Shown: positions 34,823-44,225, numbered from the stretch's first letter. The stretch is 64,000 nucleotides of DNA from Sphingomonas sp. OK281 (GCF_900115295.1 NZ_FOVZ01000004.1:473891-537890); one strand, 5' to 3'. The notes: a model not told the origin generated them from the letters alone. Numbers and translations: made by a program.

Positions 34823-36055
34823 CTACGCCGCAAACTCCTCGGGTAGATAGCGATCGGCGACGATCTCGAACCGGTCGCCATCGACCAGAACCTGCGGGCT
34901 GAGCGCGCGGCAATTGTAGGTCGAGGCCATCGCCGCGCCATACGCTCCGGTGGCGTGCAGCACAGCGAGGTCGCCGCGGCGGACACGGTCGATGTCGCGC
35001 GCGACTGCGAACACGTCGCCGCTTTCGCACACCGGGCCGGCGATATTCGCGACCATCCGCTCACCGTCCGGCGCGACCGCTTCGAAGCGGTGAAAGGCGT
35101 CGTACAGCGCCGGCCGCGCAAGGTCGTTCATCGCGGCATCAACGATCACAAACGGATGGTCCGCACCGGGTTTCACCCAGATCACCCGCGTCATCAGCAC
35201 GCCCGCAAGCGCCGCGACCACCCGCCCCGGCTCGAACGTGAGTTCAACGTCCCAGTCGCGCGTGACCTGCGCGACCATGGCGGCATAGGCGTCGAGCGTC
35301 GGTACGACGTCGTCGGCGCGGTAGGGGATGCCGAGACCACCACCGAGATCGACGCGGCTGACGACATGGCCACGCGCGCGCAAGTCCGCCACTAAGCAGC
35401 CAATCCGATCATACGCGTCCTCCAGTGGGGCGAGATCGCGCAACTGACTGCCGATGTGCAACGCGACCCCGACGAGGTCGAGACCCTCGAGCCGCGACAG
35501 TCGGTCGTACATCGCGGGGACGTCGGCGATCGCCACCCCGAACTTGTTGCCGCGCAGCCCCGTCGAGATCTTGGCATGCGTACCGCCATCGACGTCGGGA
35601 TTGACCCGTAGAACGGCGGTCGCCCGCCTGCCCCGCGCGCGCGCCAGCGCGGCGAGCACCTGCCCCTCCTCTTCGAGCTCGAGATTGAACTGGCCGACGC
35701 CGGCAACGAGCGCGTCGGCGAGTTCGCGGTCGGTTTTGCCGACACCCGAGAAGACGATGTCCGACGCCGCGATCCCCGCATCGAGCGCGCGCTGCATCTC
35801 GCCGCCCGAGACGATGTCGGCGCCGAAGCCGCACACGGCCAGCAGTTGCAGCACCGCGCCGTTCGGGTTCGCCTTGACGGCAAACGCGACCCGCACCCTT
35901 GGGAGGATCGACAGCGCCGACCTGAAACGGTGTGCGGCATCGCGCAGCGCGGCGGCGGAATAAACGTGGACGGGCGTTCCCACCGCCTCGGCGATGACGG
36001 GCAGCGACACGCCTTCGGCGCACAGGACGCCGTCCCGCGAACTGAAATAGGTCAT
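34823..36055 (-). CDS. lysA: diaminopimelate decarboxylase
   Basis: A fold-III PLP enzyme that decarboxylates meso-diaminopimelate to lysine, the last step of lysine synthesis. PLP lysine K61 lies in VAFAVKANPNG; the glycine-rich phosphate site is GGGLGIPY and the cross-active-site cysteine is in GPVCESGDVF. The ATG at 36055 gives 410 aa; the frame runs much further upstream but that part overlaps the next gene. It is last in an apparent - cluster after a small membrane-protein gene, a methyltransferase-like gene and an 87-aa gene. Confidence 0.95.
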   Translation of the reverse strand: MTYFSSRDGVLCAEGVSLPVIAEAVGTPVHVYSAAALRDAAHRFRSALSILPRVRVAFAVKANPNGAVLQLLAVCGFGADIVSGGEMQRALDAGIAASDIVFSGVGKTDRELADALVAGVGQFNLELEEEGQVLAALARARGRRATAVLRVNPDVDGGTHAKISTGLRGNKFGVAIADVPAMYDRLSRLEGLDLVGVALHIGSQLRDLAPLEDAYDRIGCLVADLRARGHVVSRVDLGGGLGIPYRADDVVPTLDAYAAMVAQVTRDWDVELTFEPGRVVAALAGVLMTRVIWVKPGADHPFVIVDAAMNDLARPALYDAFHRFEAVAPDGERMVANIAGPVCESGDVFAVARDIDRVRRGDLAVLHATGAYGAAMASTYNCRALSPQVLVDGDRFEIVADRYLPEEFAA

Positions 36056-36075
36056 GAGTGTTGGGCGTCCGATAA

Positions 36076-36339
36076 TCAGGAATAGGGCAGATCGACGCGC
36101 CGGCGGGAGCGACGGAGGCGCACGGCGTGGATCACTTCGGCGGTATGCGCGTGACCATGACGCTCGGCCCGCAGCACCACTACTACGCGCTTGCCGTTGA
36201 TCATCAGCGTCAAGCCCAGCAGCGCGATCGGAAACACGAGCATCGCCAGCGCCGCCCCATTCATCGCCGCAGCCAAGCCACATGCTCCGACGGCCAGCAC
36301 CACGCCTATTCCGCGCCAGAGGATATCGCGCCGGGTCAT
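36076..36339 (-). CDS. small membrane protein upstream of lysA
   Basis: The 87-aa product has one or two hydrophobic segments (GIGVVLAVGACGLAAAMNGAALAMLVFPIALLGLTLMI) and a strongly basic C-terminus (RLRRSRRRVDLPYS). The ATG at 36339 overlaps the stop of the methyltransferase-like gene by 4 bp (ATGA) and the gap to lysA is 20 bp, so co-transcription is likely. The function is unknown. Confidence 0.68.
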   Translation of the reverse strand: MTRRDILWRGIGVVLAVGACGLAAAMNGAALAMLVFPIALLGLTLMINGKRVVVVLRAERHGHAHTAEVIHAVRLRRSRRRVDLPYS

Positions 36340-36857
36340 GCAGCGATTCCCTGGACATTGCATGCGGCGTCATCGGCGATGACGACCCGCCCGGCGTTCC
36401 GGACCGCACGCGCTGCCTCTGGAGGACGGTATCTCGAAAGGTCGTGGCAGATCACGATATCGGCCGGCAGGTCCTGCTCGTCGCGCAAGGCCGTAATCAT
36501 GTCCGCCGCCTCGAAGTCCACGCCGAGCGCCGGGTCGGCAGCATGCCTCGCCGCCAACCGCGCGCGGCCGATCAACAGCGACGATCGATCGATCCCATGC
36601 CCCTCGACGGCGGTGAATCCCAGCTGCCTCGCATGTCCCATTGCATGCAGCAGCAGCGTTCCGGCACCGCAGTCGGCATCGACGATGCGGACCGCATGCC
36701 GTCCGCCGGACTGCAATTCCAACAAGGCGGCCTGGATACGAGGCCAGCGCGGGTCGTCGACCGCCGCTTCCGAGTCAGGTTGTGCAGTACAGGTCCGCTT
36801 GACCGCGCCGATGACGGTACGCGACCAGATAGGTAGATTAAAGACGTTCATCGCCAT
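36336..36857 (-). CDS. SAM-dependent methyltransferase-like protein
   Basis: The start at 36857 (or 36851) gives about 173 aa. Motif I is VRIVDADCGAGTLLLHAM, followed by a motif II acidic residue in GHGIDRSSLLIGRARL and ADIVICHDL at motif IV. It is shorter than most class I methyltransferases and has no clear substrate domain. It is coupled to the membrane-protein gene after it and 8 bp from the 87-aa gene before it. The substrate is unknown. Confidence 0.75.
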   Translation of the reverse strand: MAMNVFNLPIWSRTVIGAVKRTCTAQPDSEAAVDDPRWPRIQAALLELQSGGRHAVRIVDADCGAGTLLLHAMGHARQLGFTAVEGHGIDRSSLLIGRARLAARHAADPALGVDFEAADMITALRDEQDLPADIVICHDLSRYRPPEAARAVRNAGRVVIADDAACNVQGIAA

Positions 36858-36865
36858 CCGTCCCG

Positions 36866-37129
36866 TTACGCCGCGCGCGGCAAGGCGCGCTCGTCGCAAC
36901 CGACGGGCGCAAAGGACACTAGTGGCGTGAGCGGCAGTTCGGCGATCTCGACGCTGGCATGGTAGATATCCCGCTCGGCCTGCGCATAGCCCATCGCGGC
37001 GCCGTAGGAGATGAAGCGGCCTTCGAGAGTGCGCCGGCTGTCCTGGACCAGCCAATGGCCTGCGCGATCCTGCCCGACATAGATGACGAGCCCGGTAGGA
37101 TCGGGCTCCAATATGGGTTCGGACGACAT
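36866..37129 (-). CDS. uncharacterised 87-aa protein
   Basis: It opens MSSEPILEPDPTG, then VIYVGQDRAGHWLVQDSRRTLEGRFISYGAAMGYAQAERDI, a beta-rich pattern resembling DUF2188-like small proteins (GHWLVQ, then a helix of the AMGYA type). It is probably the first gene of the cluster that ends in lysA. The function is unknown. Confidence 0.65.
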   Translation of the reverse strand: MSSEPILEPDPTGLVIYVGQDRAGHWLVQDSRRTLEGRFISYGAAMGYAQAERDIYHASVEIAELPLTPLVSFAPVGCDERALPRAA

Positions 37130-37337
37130 TTTGCCTGAGTGCCTTTCGTATCACGAGCGTCCTGCCCGCCCCCCAGTATTTACGAGGTACGGCATAGTGC
37201 TTCGAGATCGATTCCCGCTGACCGCATAGTGCGAGCATAGCATTGCGCTCGGTTCACTACCTTATCGACACTCGAAGGCCTCGTTTCTCGCGATACTAGC
37301 GTTCACTGCCCAAAACGTTCGACCAGAGAAACGCAAC

Positions 37338-37399
37338 GACCCACATTCGGTCGTTCAGCGCGCGTTTTTTGCTCCCCAGATCCGGTTGTCTGTTCAGGT
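37338..37399 (+). repeat. 62-bp intergenic element, copy 11
   Basis: GACCCACATTCGGTCGTTCA at the left and CCCAGATCCGGTTGTCTGTTCAGGT at the right. Both half-units carry CGGT instead of CGGA/C. It lies in the 327-bp gap after the 87-aa gene, where no gene was seen. Confidence 0.75.
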
Positions 37400-37456
37400 C
37401 AGCTGCGCCGGTACGATCGAAGGTCAACGAAGGTCAGCAACAGTCCTCCCCCAGGC

Positions 37457-37684
37457 TCAGGCGCCAGCCAACATGTCGCTCACAATCTCGCCAACCTTTC
37501 CGTCCCGTTCGGCGAAGCGGAACGGCGTCACCTCGTCGACGATGATCTCGTCCGCGGACGGATGCGCGATGAGTTGCGCCATTACGTCGTCCGCAAATTT
37601 CGCGAGTAGCACGCTGAATGGGGAGTCCTTCAACCCCTCCAGCAGTTCGGTCGCCACTTGCGGGGGATGATTTGGCGAGTTCAA
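37457..37684 (-). CDS. uncharacterised 75-aa protein
   Basis: MNSPNHPPQVATELLEGLKD is followed by SPFSVLLAKFADDVMAQLIAHPSADEIIVDEVTPFRFAERDGKVGEIVSDMLAGA. It is an acidic, soluble, helical protein with coding-like composition. No family was recognised. The 275-bp gap to its right holds no clear gene before the dioxygenase. Confidence 0.5.
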   Translation of the reverse strand: MNSPNHPPQVATELLEGLKDSPFSVLLAKFADDVMAQLIAHPSADEIIVDEVTPFRFAERDGKVGEIVSDMLAGA

Positions 37685-37959
37685 GGGTGACGCGGACCAT
37701 GATGAGTACCTTCAAGGCAGCCGATATGACGGGTGATCGGCTGGAGGGTGGCGGAAAGCCTGTCGCCTGTGGGAATAAATCTACCGGCTGCAACGATCCA
37801 CGCAGCGACCAATTTTGCGCCATGTCTGCACGAGAATGCGGCTTGATTGACCGGTCCAAACAAATGCTTTGCGAACCGCCGCAGGGGCCGGTCGTTATGT
37901 TGATCGTGCTGCAGCCGATCCAGGTCGGCCGCGAACGTATGATGATGGAGTGCGGAAAT

Positions 37960-38835
37960 ATGAGCGATCATCTCCCGAGCCGCGACGGTCTGGACGTGAT
38001 CAAAACGGGCAAAGGCGTTGGCGCGGAGGTTCGGGAGATTGAACTACGGACACTCGATGATGAGCAGTTCGCTGACCTGCGCCAGGCCTGGCTCGACAAT
38101 CTGGTCCTGCTCGTCCGCGACCAATCGCTTGCCGATGCGGATCTGATTGCCTTCAGCCGCCGGTTTGGTGACCTAGACCTCGCGCCCATCCAGGAAAGCG
38201 GGCGCCGCTTCGTCGAGGGGCTTCCCGAACTCTACATCGTCTCGAACGTGCTTGAGGGCGGCGTTCCGATCGGCAGCCTCGGCAATGGCGAGGCGGTCTG
38301 GCATACCGACATGTCCTATGTCGAAGTCCCGCCTCAGGCAAGCGCGCTCTATGCGCTAGAGGTACCGCCGACCGGCGGCAATACGAGCTTTATCGACATG
38401 TACGACGTGTACGACACGTTGCCCGACGCGTTGAAGGTGCGCATCGCCGGACGCCGCGTGAAGCATGATGGCACGTATAATAGCGGCGGCTTTCTGCGGC
38501 AGGGCGTTACGCCGAGCGATGACCCACGCGAGTCGCCCGGCAGCCTGCATCCCCTGGTCTACACCCACCCCGAAACCGGGCGTCCCGCGCTGTATCTGGG
38601 GCGTCGCCGGAACGCCTATATCGACGGACTGGACTTGGCAGATTCCGAGGCTCTGCTCGACGAACTCTGGAGCCATGTCGACGGCGACCGGTTCGGATGG
38701 AGCCACGAATGGCGCAAGGGCGACTTGGTGTTGTGGGACAATCGCTGCACGATGCACCGGCGCGACGCGTTCGATCCTGCGGCACGCCGCGTGCTGCACA
38801 GGACGCAGATCAAGGGGACGGGTCGACCTGCATGA
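37960..38835 (+). CDS. TauD/TfdA family 2-oxoglutarate dioxygenase
   Basis: A 291-aa Fe(II)/2-oxoglutarate dioxygenase. Metal ligands are H115 and D117 in VWHTDMSY and H266 in CTMHRRDAF; R277 or R281 near RRVLHRTQIKG would hold 2-oxoglutarate. The start at 37960 has GGAG nine bases upstream; the frame could begin earlier. The gene overlaps an MFS transporter by 4 bp, so the pair probably imports and oxidises one organic acid, e.g. a sulfonate, an aryloxy acid or similar. The substrate is not determined by sequence. Confidence 0.92.
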   Translation: MSDHLPSRDGLDVIKTGKGVGAEVREIELRTLDDEQFADLRQAWLDNLVLLVRDQSLADADLIAFSRRFGDLDLAPIQESGRRFVEGLPELYIVSNVLEGGVPIGSLGNGEAVWHTDMSYVEVPPQASALYALEVPPTGGNTSFIDMYDVYDTLPDALKVRIAGRRVKHDGTYNSGGFLRQGVTPSDDPRESPGSLHPLVYTHPETGRPALYLGRRRNAYIDGLDLADSEALLDELWSHVDGDRFGWSHEWRKGDLVLWDNRCTMHRRDAFDPAARRVLHRTQIKGTGRPA

Positions 38836-40136
38836 CGGCCGCTCGCCCGATCGGGTCCGACGCGGACACCCGTCACACACCGCGGTGGATGAGCGTCCCG
38901 AACCGGATCCTCGCGGTGCTCTGCCTGATGTATCTGGTGCTGTACATCGACCGGGTAAACCTGGCGACGGTGGGTCCGCGGATGACCGCCGAACTGGGGA
39001 TGAGCAACACCCAGTTCGGCCTGGCAATCTCCGCCTTTTCCTATCCCTATGCCTTGATCCAGCTCTTCGGCGGTCGGGTCATCGACCGCCTCGGGCCGCG
39101 GCGCATGCTCGTGATCTGTGGCGCGGTTGTGTGCGTGGCGACGGTGCTGACCGGGCTGGTCGGCGGGATGGCATCGCTGTTCGCGTTGCGTCTTGCGCTC
39201 GGGGTCGGCGAAGGGTTCGCCTTTCCTGCCGCGACGCGCGCGATGGCGACCTGGCTGCCACCAGGTCGATGGGGCTTTGCGCAAGGCATCACCCACGCCG
39301 CCGCGCGGCTCGGCAATGCGCTGACACCGCCATTGCTGGTCGGGCTGATGGCGCTGGTTTCGTGGCGCGGCGCATTCGTAGTGCTCGGGCTGGCAAGCGC
39401 GGTCTGGGTGATCCTGTGGCTGGTGGTCGCTCGGGAGAATCCGGAACGACACCCCGGCATGTCGGATGATGAGCTCGCCGAGCTCGACCCGACCGCGCAG
39501 CAGACCGCCGCCACGCGCGCGGTCCCATGGTGGCAGCTCGCGCGTCGGATCGCGCCGGTCACCGCCGTCGATTTCTGCTATGGCTGGACGCTCTGGGTAT
39601 TCCTGACGTGGCTCCCCTCGTTCTTCTTCAAGAATTTCGGGCTCGACCTGAAACACTCGGCGCTGTTTTCGGGCGGCGTGCTGTTGGGTGGCGTGATCGG
39701 CGACTGGGTCGGGGGCGCGGCGAGCGACTATATCTATCGCAAGACGGGCAGCTTGCAGGCGGCGCGGCGCAACCTGATTATCGTCGGGATGGTCGGCGCG
39801 TTCGTGTTCCTCGTGCCGGTGGTCCTCACCCACGATCTGACGACGGTCGCGGTGTGCCTGTCGCTGGCGTTCTTCTTCTCCGAGCTCGTCGTGGCGCCGA
39901 TATGGGCCGTGCCGATGGATATCGCGCCCCAGTACGCCGGCACCGCCAGTGGCATGATGAACTTCGGCTTTGGTATCGCCGGCATTCTGTCACCGTTGGT
40001 GTTCGGTGCAGCGGTGGACCTGACGGAAAGCTGGTCGATCCCGTTCTGCGCGTCCCTCGCGCTGCTGCTGGTCGGCGCGGGTCTGTCGTTCTTCATGCAC
40101 CCGGAAAAACCCTTCCAATCTGACAAAGCGCGTTGA
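38832..40136 (+). CDS. MFS transporter, ACS (anion:cation symporter) type
   Basis: A 434-aa inner-membrane carrier with twelve segments. The family signature is YIDRVNLATVGPRMTAELGMSNTQFGLAISAFSYPYALIQL and GGRVIDRLGPRRML, matching the glucarate/hexuronate/phthalate carriers. It overlaps the dioxygenase gene by 4 bp and so is probably the uptake system for that enzyme's substrate, an organic anion by family. Confidence 0.9.
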   Translation: MTAARPIGSDADTRHTPRWMSVPNRILAVLCLMYLVLYIDRVNLATVGPRMTAELGMSNTQFGLAISAFSYPYALIQLFGGRVIDRLGPRRMLVICGAVVCVATVLTGLVGGMASLFALRLALGVGEGFAFPAATRAMATWLPPGRWGFAQGITHAAARLGNALTPPLLVGLMALVSWRGAFVVLGLASAVWVILWLVVARENPERHPGMSDDELAELDPTAQQTAATRAVPWWQLARRIAPVTAVDFCYGWTLWVFLTWLPSFFFKNFGLDLKHSALFSGGVLLGGVIGDWVGGAASDYIYRKTGSLQAARRNLIIVGMVGAFVFLVPVVLTHDLTTVAVCLSLAFFFSELVVAPIWAVPMDIAPQYAGTASGMMNFGFGIAGILSPLVFGAAVDLTESWSIPFCASLALLLVGAGLSFFMHPEKPFQSDKAR

Positions 40137-40327
40137 GTTCGGATGACACAAGGATGCCCTTGCCGATCAACCGCCCGTGAAAGGGGCGGTCGTATCCCGA
40201 CGATACGGCTTGCCCCGAAATCCGCCGAGAGCCAGGATAGACCTGTCTGGCGCGTATCCGTTCAACGGCATTGCACCGATGGTCCGAATTACGCAGCATC
40301 TGCGCTCATAGAACGGGAGACCGGATC

Positions 40328-40897
40328 GTGTCTGTTGCTGTCCTGGATAGCCGTCGGCTGAAGCTCATCGCGCTCGTCCCCGATAATTCCGTCTCGATCT
40401 TCGACCGGTTCCGAGAATTTTCTCGGTTTGGCGATATGCAGCAGATCGCGGTTCGGGGCCGTATCGTTGCAGAGCGAACCGCGATGGCGGCGCATATCGA
40501 CGCTGCGGTGTCGATCTCCGATCGTGCCGTCTTGCTGCTGGCACAGGGAAGCGCATGCGCGGCGGCCGCATGGTGGGCGCGCTTGTCGCCGAATTCCTAT
40601 ACCGCGAACGTGTCCGGCGCGTTGCTCGCGGCTCCCGAGCGGTCGGGCCTCAAGTGCCACGATTTCGCATCTCCGAAGATGAGATTGCCCTTCCCAACGA
40701 TCGCGGTCGGCGCGGATGACGAGACGCAGCGCTTGGGCATCGAATGGGGAAGTCGCCTGATCGATGGCCCGATCCTGACCGCAGCGACCGCTCCAACCAA
40801 CCGCCTACGCGCCATCATCGAACGCTTCACCGCCGCCGTCGTCGAACGCGACGTCGTTGCCGCACACCGCATCCTCCACGCCATAGGGGATGACTAG
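40328..40897 (+). CDS. RBBP9/YdeN-like alpha/beta hydrolase fold protein
   Basis: A GTG at 40328 with GGGAG eight bases upstream gives 189 aa. VLLLAQGSACAAAAWWARLSP occupies the position of the nucleophile elbow (G-x-S-x-A/G in the family; here GSACAA), followed by LPFPTIAVGADDETQRLGIEWGSRLI with the acid residue. The expected catalytic His near the C-terminus is not obvious, and the N-terminal part is short, so activity is uncertain. It stands alone. Confidence 0.6.
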   Translation: MSVAVLDSRRLKLIALVPDNSVSIFDRFREFSRFGDMQQIAVRGRIVAERTAMAAHIDAAVSISDRAVLLLAQGSACAAAAWWARLSPNSYTANVSGALLAAPERSGLKCHDFASPKMRLPFPTIAVGADDETQRLGIEWGSRLIDGPILTAATAPTNRLRAIIERFTAAVVERDVVAAHRILHAIGDD

Positions 40898-40925
40898 CGG
40901 ACTCTAGAGCCCGTCTCAGCCGCTG

Positions 40926-41054
40926 TTACCAAAGCAAATGGTCGGTGATAACGCCCGCCCTGACGAGCAGACCCAGAAGTATAGCGACGCAAATAACGGC
41001 TCCATACGCGGCGAGGGCGCGCGTTCGGCTGCGATGGTCCGTCTCATAGCTCAT
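40926..41054 (-). CDS. 42-aa single-span membrane protein
   Basis: The frame opens with basic MSYETDHRSRTRALAAYGAV, runs through a hydrophobic helix VICVAILLGLLVRAGVI and ends TDHLLW. This is the layout of small inner-membrane regulators. No ribosome site stands out (GGTAACCAACG before the ATG). The function is unknown; it is included because composition and topology are gene-like. Confidence 0.42.
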   Translation of the reverse strand: MSYETDHRSRTRALAAYGAVICVAILLGLLVRAGVITDHLLW

Positions 41055-41193
41055 CGTTGGTTACCTTGTAGCCTCACCCCGCTTTGCAGGTGAACCGTCC
41101 TGCCGAAATGCGCAATTGGGCGGAACCAGCCTTCGAAGGTGCGCGCTTGAGCCATCAGGACGCCGGCACTGCCGGCCATTTTGAGGTTTCAGC

Positions 41194-41478
41194 ATGACGG
41201 AAGCAACTTGGGGCGACGAGGCGAAGACGCCGGACATCGACTGGCGGATGAGTGCCGCGCTAGAGAACGTACCCCGTGGGGACGAGGATGTCGCCGAAGT
41301 GACGAGCCTGGAAGGCGCGGTCCGTGCGTGGATGACGCTTGATCCCGCGCATCGCGACGCTGCCGTGCTGACCCCGGAGCGGCCCGTGCAAATCGATGGG
41401 GCTGCGCATGCAACGCTGGCCGGTGATGGTATCGCAGCGCTAGCCGAGCGCCTGCCCAGCGCGAACGACAAGGGCTGA
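41194..41478 (+). CDS. uncharacterised 94-aa acidic protein
   Basis: The sequence is soluble and acidic, with EDVAEVTSLEGAVRAWMTLDPAHRDAAVLTPERPV in the centre, resembling a small domain rather than noise. It is 3 bp before another small gene, so they are likely co-transcribed. No family was recognised. Confidence 0.58.
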   Translation: MTEATWGDEAKTPDIDWRMSAALENVPRGDEDVAEVTSLEGAVRAWMTLDPAHRDAAVLTPERPVQIDGAAHATLAGDGIAALAERLPSANDKG

Positions 41479-41481
41479 GGC

Positions 41482-41772
41482 ATGGCGTCTCCGAGCGTTC
41501 GCTTTGAGCTCGGCGAGTATGAGTGGCTGGCCGAGCGACACGGTGTGCTGTTCCTTGGCCACACGGACCTTGGCATGGTCGAGTTCCTGATCACGAGCGA
41601 GGCGTTGGTCGAGTTCATCAACCCGGACCTCGAAGGCATCGACAGCGACACCGCGATCGAGACGTATGTGGAATTCGAATCCGACATCCACCGGATCGCA
41701 CGGCGCGAGTTCGTCAGTCGACTGGGCGGAGAGCCCCCTGTCCTGCTGACGGCCGCCGACGTCTCACCATGA
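41482..41772 (+). CDS. uncharacterised 96-aa protein
   Basis: VRFELGEYEWLAERHGVLFLGHTDLGMVEFLITSEALVEFINPDLE suggests a beta-rich domain with a DUF1488-like feel, but I cannot assign it. It follows the 94-aa gene by 3 bp and precedes the aldo/keto reductase by 70 bp. The pair may be one unit. Confidence 0.58.
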   Translation: MASPSVRFELGEYEWLAERHGVLFLGHTDLGMVEFLITSEALVEFINPDLEGIDSDTAIETYVEFESDIHRIARREFVSRLGGEPPVLLTAADVSP

Positions 41773-41842
41773 GCCTTCGCGATTACACAAAGCAAAACCG
41801 TTCAACCGCCAACAGCCCCGCATGCCAACAAGGACCGATCTG

Positions 41843-42829
41843 ATGAAAACCCGCAAACTCGGCCGACAAGGTCTCGAAGTCTCCGCGCTGGGCCTCGGAT
41901 GCATGGGCATGTCCGACTTCTATGGTGGCCGCAACGAGGCGGAGTCAGTTGCGACGATCAACCGCGCGCTCGACCTTGGCGTGACGTTCCTCGACACCGC
42001 CGACATGTACGGCGTTGGCGCCAACGAGGAACTGGTCGGCCGGGTTGTCCGCGAGCGGCGCGACTGGATCATCGTTGCGACGAAATTCGGGAATGTCCGT
42101 GGGCCGGATGGTAGCTTCAAGGGCGTCAACGGCCGGCCGGATTATGTGCGGGCGGCCTGCGACGCGAGCTTGAAGCGGACCGGCCTGGATTTCATCGACC
42201 TCTACTACCAGCACCGCGTCGATCCCGAGGTGCCGATCGAAGAGACGGTCGGTGCCATGGCCGATCTCGTGAGCGCTGGTAAGGTAAAGTATCTGGGGCT
42301 GTCCGAGGCTGCCCCCGCGACCATCCGCCGTGCGCATGCCGTGCACCCCATCACCGCGCTGCAGACCGAATATTCGCTGTGGAGCCGCGACGTGGAGGAC
42401 CAGATCCTGCCGACGGTGCGCGAACTGGGGATCGGTTTTGTGCCTTACAGCCCGCTTGGACGCGGCTTCCTCACCGGCCAGTTCAAGACACCTGACGATC
42501 TCGACGCAGGCGACACGCGCCGCAACCATCCCCGCTTTCAGGGCGACGCGTTCCAGAAGAACCTCGACCTCGTCGCAGCGATCGGGGCGATGGCCGCAGA
42601 CAAGGGGTCCACGTCGGCGCAACTGGCGCTCGCATGGGTCCTGCGCCAGGGCGAGGATATCGTGCCGATCCCGGGCACCAAGCGGCGCAAGTATCTCGAG
42701 GACAATTTGGGCGCGCTCGACGTCGAATTAAGCGACGCCGATCTGGCCCGCATTGATGACATCCTGCCGCCCGGCGCGGCCCAAGGGACACGCTATCCGG
42801 ACGCGTCGATGGCGAGCATCGACACGTGA
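41843..42829 (+). CDS. aldo/keto reductase
   Basis: A TIM-barrel NADPH reductase of 328 aa, AKR11/YajO-like. The catalytic tetrad is visible: Asp and Tyr in FLDTADMYG, Lys in IIVATKFGN, and His in DLYYQHRVDPEVPIEETVGAM. The C-terminal cofactor region is IVPIPGTKRRKYLEDNLGAL. The start at 41843 is chosen because the family begins with MKTRKLGRQGLEVSALGLGCMGMS-type sequence. It overlaps the SDR gene by 4 bp (GTGA), so the two are co-produced. Both are probably carbonyl reductases; the substrate is unknown. Confidence 0.93.
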   Translation: MKTRKLGRQGLEVSALGLGCMGMSDFYGGRNEAESVATINRALDLGVTFLDTADMYGVGANEELVGRVVRERRDWIIVATKFGNVRGPDGSFKGVNGRPDYVRAACDASLKRTGLDFIDLYYQHRVDPEVPIEETVGAMADLVSAGKVKYLGLSEAAPATIRRAHAVHPITALQTEYSLWSRDVEDQILPTVRELGIGFVPYSPLGRGFLTGQFKTPDDLDAGDTRRNHPRFQGDAFQKNLDLVAAIGAMAADKGSTSAQLALAWVLRQGEDIVPIPGTKRRKYLEDNLGALDVELSDADLARIDDILPPGAAQGTRYPDASMASIDT

Positions 42830-43659
42830 GCGTGCCGTCTTTCGCAGCCATCACGCCGGGTAAGCTTGCCGTCGTCACCGGCGCAGCTGGCGGCATCGGA
42901 CTCGCCGCTGCCCGTGCCTTTGCCGACGCAGGCATGCAGGTCGTCCTCGTCGACCGCCCCGGCGCGGCGCTTGAGCAAGCCGCTGCCGCCTTGGACGGCG
43001 CGGTCGCAATGTCCGCCGACGCCGCCGATCGTGCCGCGATGGCCGCGCTGGCAGGCGACGTGGTGAACCGTCACGGTCCTGTCTCTGTGCTGATGAACAA
43101 CGCCGGCATCGGCGCGGGCGGTGACGCGTTCGCCGACCCAGCGCAGTGGGACGAGGTGCTCGGCGTCAACCTGATGGGGGTGATCCACGGCGTTCAGGCT
43201 TTCGTCCCGGCGATGGTCGAAGGCGAAGCCCCTGCCCTGATCATCAATACCGGTTCCAAACAGGGCATCACCCAGCCGCCCGGCAACACCGCCTACAACG
43301 TCAGCAAAGCCGGGGTGAAGGCCCTCACCGAAGGCTTGGCCCACAGCTTGCGCGAACGGACCGGAAGCAGGGTCAGCGCGCATCTGCTGGTGCCTGGCTT
43401 CACCTGGACCGGCATGACCGCCGGTCGACCGGCGGAAAAACCACCCGCTGCATGGACGCCTGAACAGGTCGTCGCGCTGATGATGGACCGGGTAGCAGCG
43501 GGCGACTTCTACATCCTGTGCCCGGACAACGAGACGACGCCCGAACAGGACGCCAAGCGTATAGCCTGGGCGGCGGGAGACCTGATCGAGAACCGTCCAG
43601 CCCTTTCCCGCTGGCACCCTGACTGGCGCGACGCCTTTGCACAGTTCATGCAAAAATAA
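42826..43659 (+). CDS. SDR family oxidoreductase
   Basis: A 277-aa classical SDR starting at GTG. TGAAGGIGLAAARAF is the cofactor site, NNAGIG follows, and the catalytic S-Y-K is in NTGSKQGITQ and YNVSK. The C-terminal extension after the fold (AAWTPEQVVALMMDRVAAGDFYILCPDNETT) is typical of the 2,4-dienoyl- or benzoin-reductase-like SDRs. Translational coupling to the aldo/keto reductase indicates a shared pathway. Confidence 0.9.
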   Translation: MSVPSFAAITPGKLAVVTGAAGGIGLAAARAFADAGMQVVLVDRPGAALEQAAAALDGAVAMSADAADRAAMAALAGDVVNRHGPVSVLMNNAGIGAGGDAFADPAQWDEVLGVNLMGVIHGVQAFVPAMVEGEAPALIINTGSKQGITQPPGNTAYNVSKAGVKALTEGLAHSLRERTGSRVSAHLLVPGFTWTGMTAGRPAEKPPAAWTPEQVVALMMDRVAAGDFYILCPDNETTPEQDAKRIAWAAGDLIENRPALSRWHPDWRDAFAQFMQK

Positions 43660-44009
43660 TCGCTTGTCGGGAGACCTGTGCGGCAAATTAATGCTGCCGT
43701 ACCGGTCTCCACTGGCGTGAGGTTTAGACTCGACCGGGATGCCAGCGTGGCCCACCACACTGTCCGGGACCGCGCCTCAGGCCGGCCGCCCCCTCCTGCA
43801 CCATGCCCCGGCCTACGTCCGTACCCGTTGCCAACGCAGCCCTTGGTAAGGCTGCGACGAACGATCGCCGACGCATGATGGACGGTCCCCGTGCCGATAC
43901 CGAAACTTCGCTGGCGCCCCGATCAAGGACAAGAGGCTGATATGTGCCGTGCCGCCGCGGCGCACTTTCACCGGAGGTGACCAGTCGCGACAGTCCGGCA
44001 AATAGGCTC
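43660..44009. other. 350-bp gap, no gene seen
   Basis: Both strands contain only short frames without coding-like composition or motifs. No repeat copy or clear terminator was recognised. Confidence 0.4.
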
Positions 44010-44225
44010 TCAGTCGCGCGGGGCGCGGGCGATCACAGCCTGGGCTAGACGAAGACGGGCCTTCCATATCTTAACCGATGGATGCCCGGAAGCCAGGCCG
44101 GCAAGCCGTCCTTCAATCTGAGTGGCCTCTCGCTTGGCTGCGTCGAGCTCCGTGGCTGTTGGTGCAGGCTGGATATTAGCCCGCGCATGCGCGCCGGTGC
44201 GCCCCTTGCTCTTGGTCATGGACAA
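44010..44225 (-). CDS. uncharacterised 71-aa protein
   Basis: MSMTKSKGRTGAHARANIQPAPTATELDAAKREATQIEGRLAGLASGHPSVKIWKARLRLAQAVIARAPRD reads as a basic N-terminus plus two amphipathic helices, which is gene-like, but I recognise no family. The start may be the second Met (44219). Confidence 0.4.
   Translation of the reverse strand: MSMTKSKGRTGAHARANIQPAPTATELDAAKREATQIEGRLAGLASGHPSVKIWKARLRLAQAVIARAPRD

Noticed and set aside
34823..36409. 528-aa version of the lysA reading frame
   Set aside because: The upstream part overlaps two other supported genes and lacks decarboxylase homology; the ATG at 36055 matches the normal family length.
41162..41176. GCCGGC-ACT-GCCGGC hairpin upstream of the 94-aa gene
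   Set aside because: The arms are each self-complementary and short, common in high-GC DNA, and only a weak TTTT follows.
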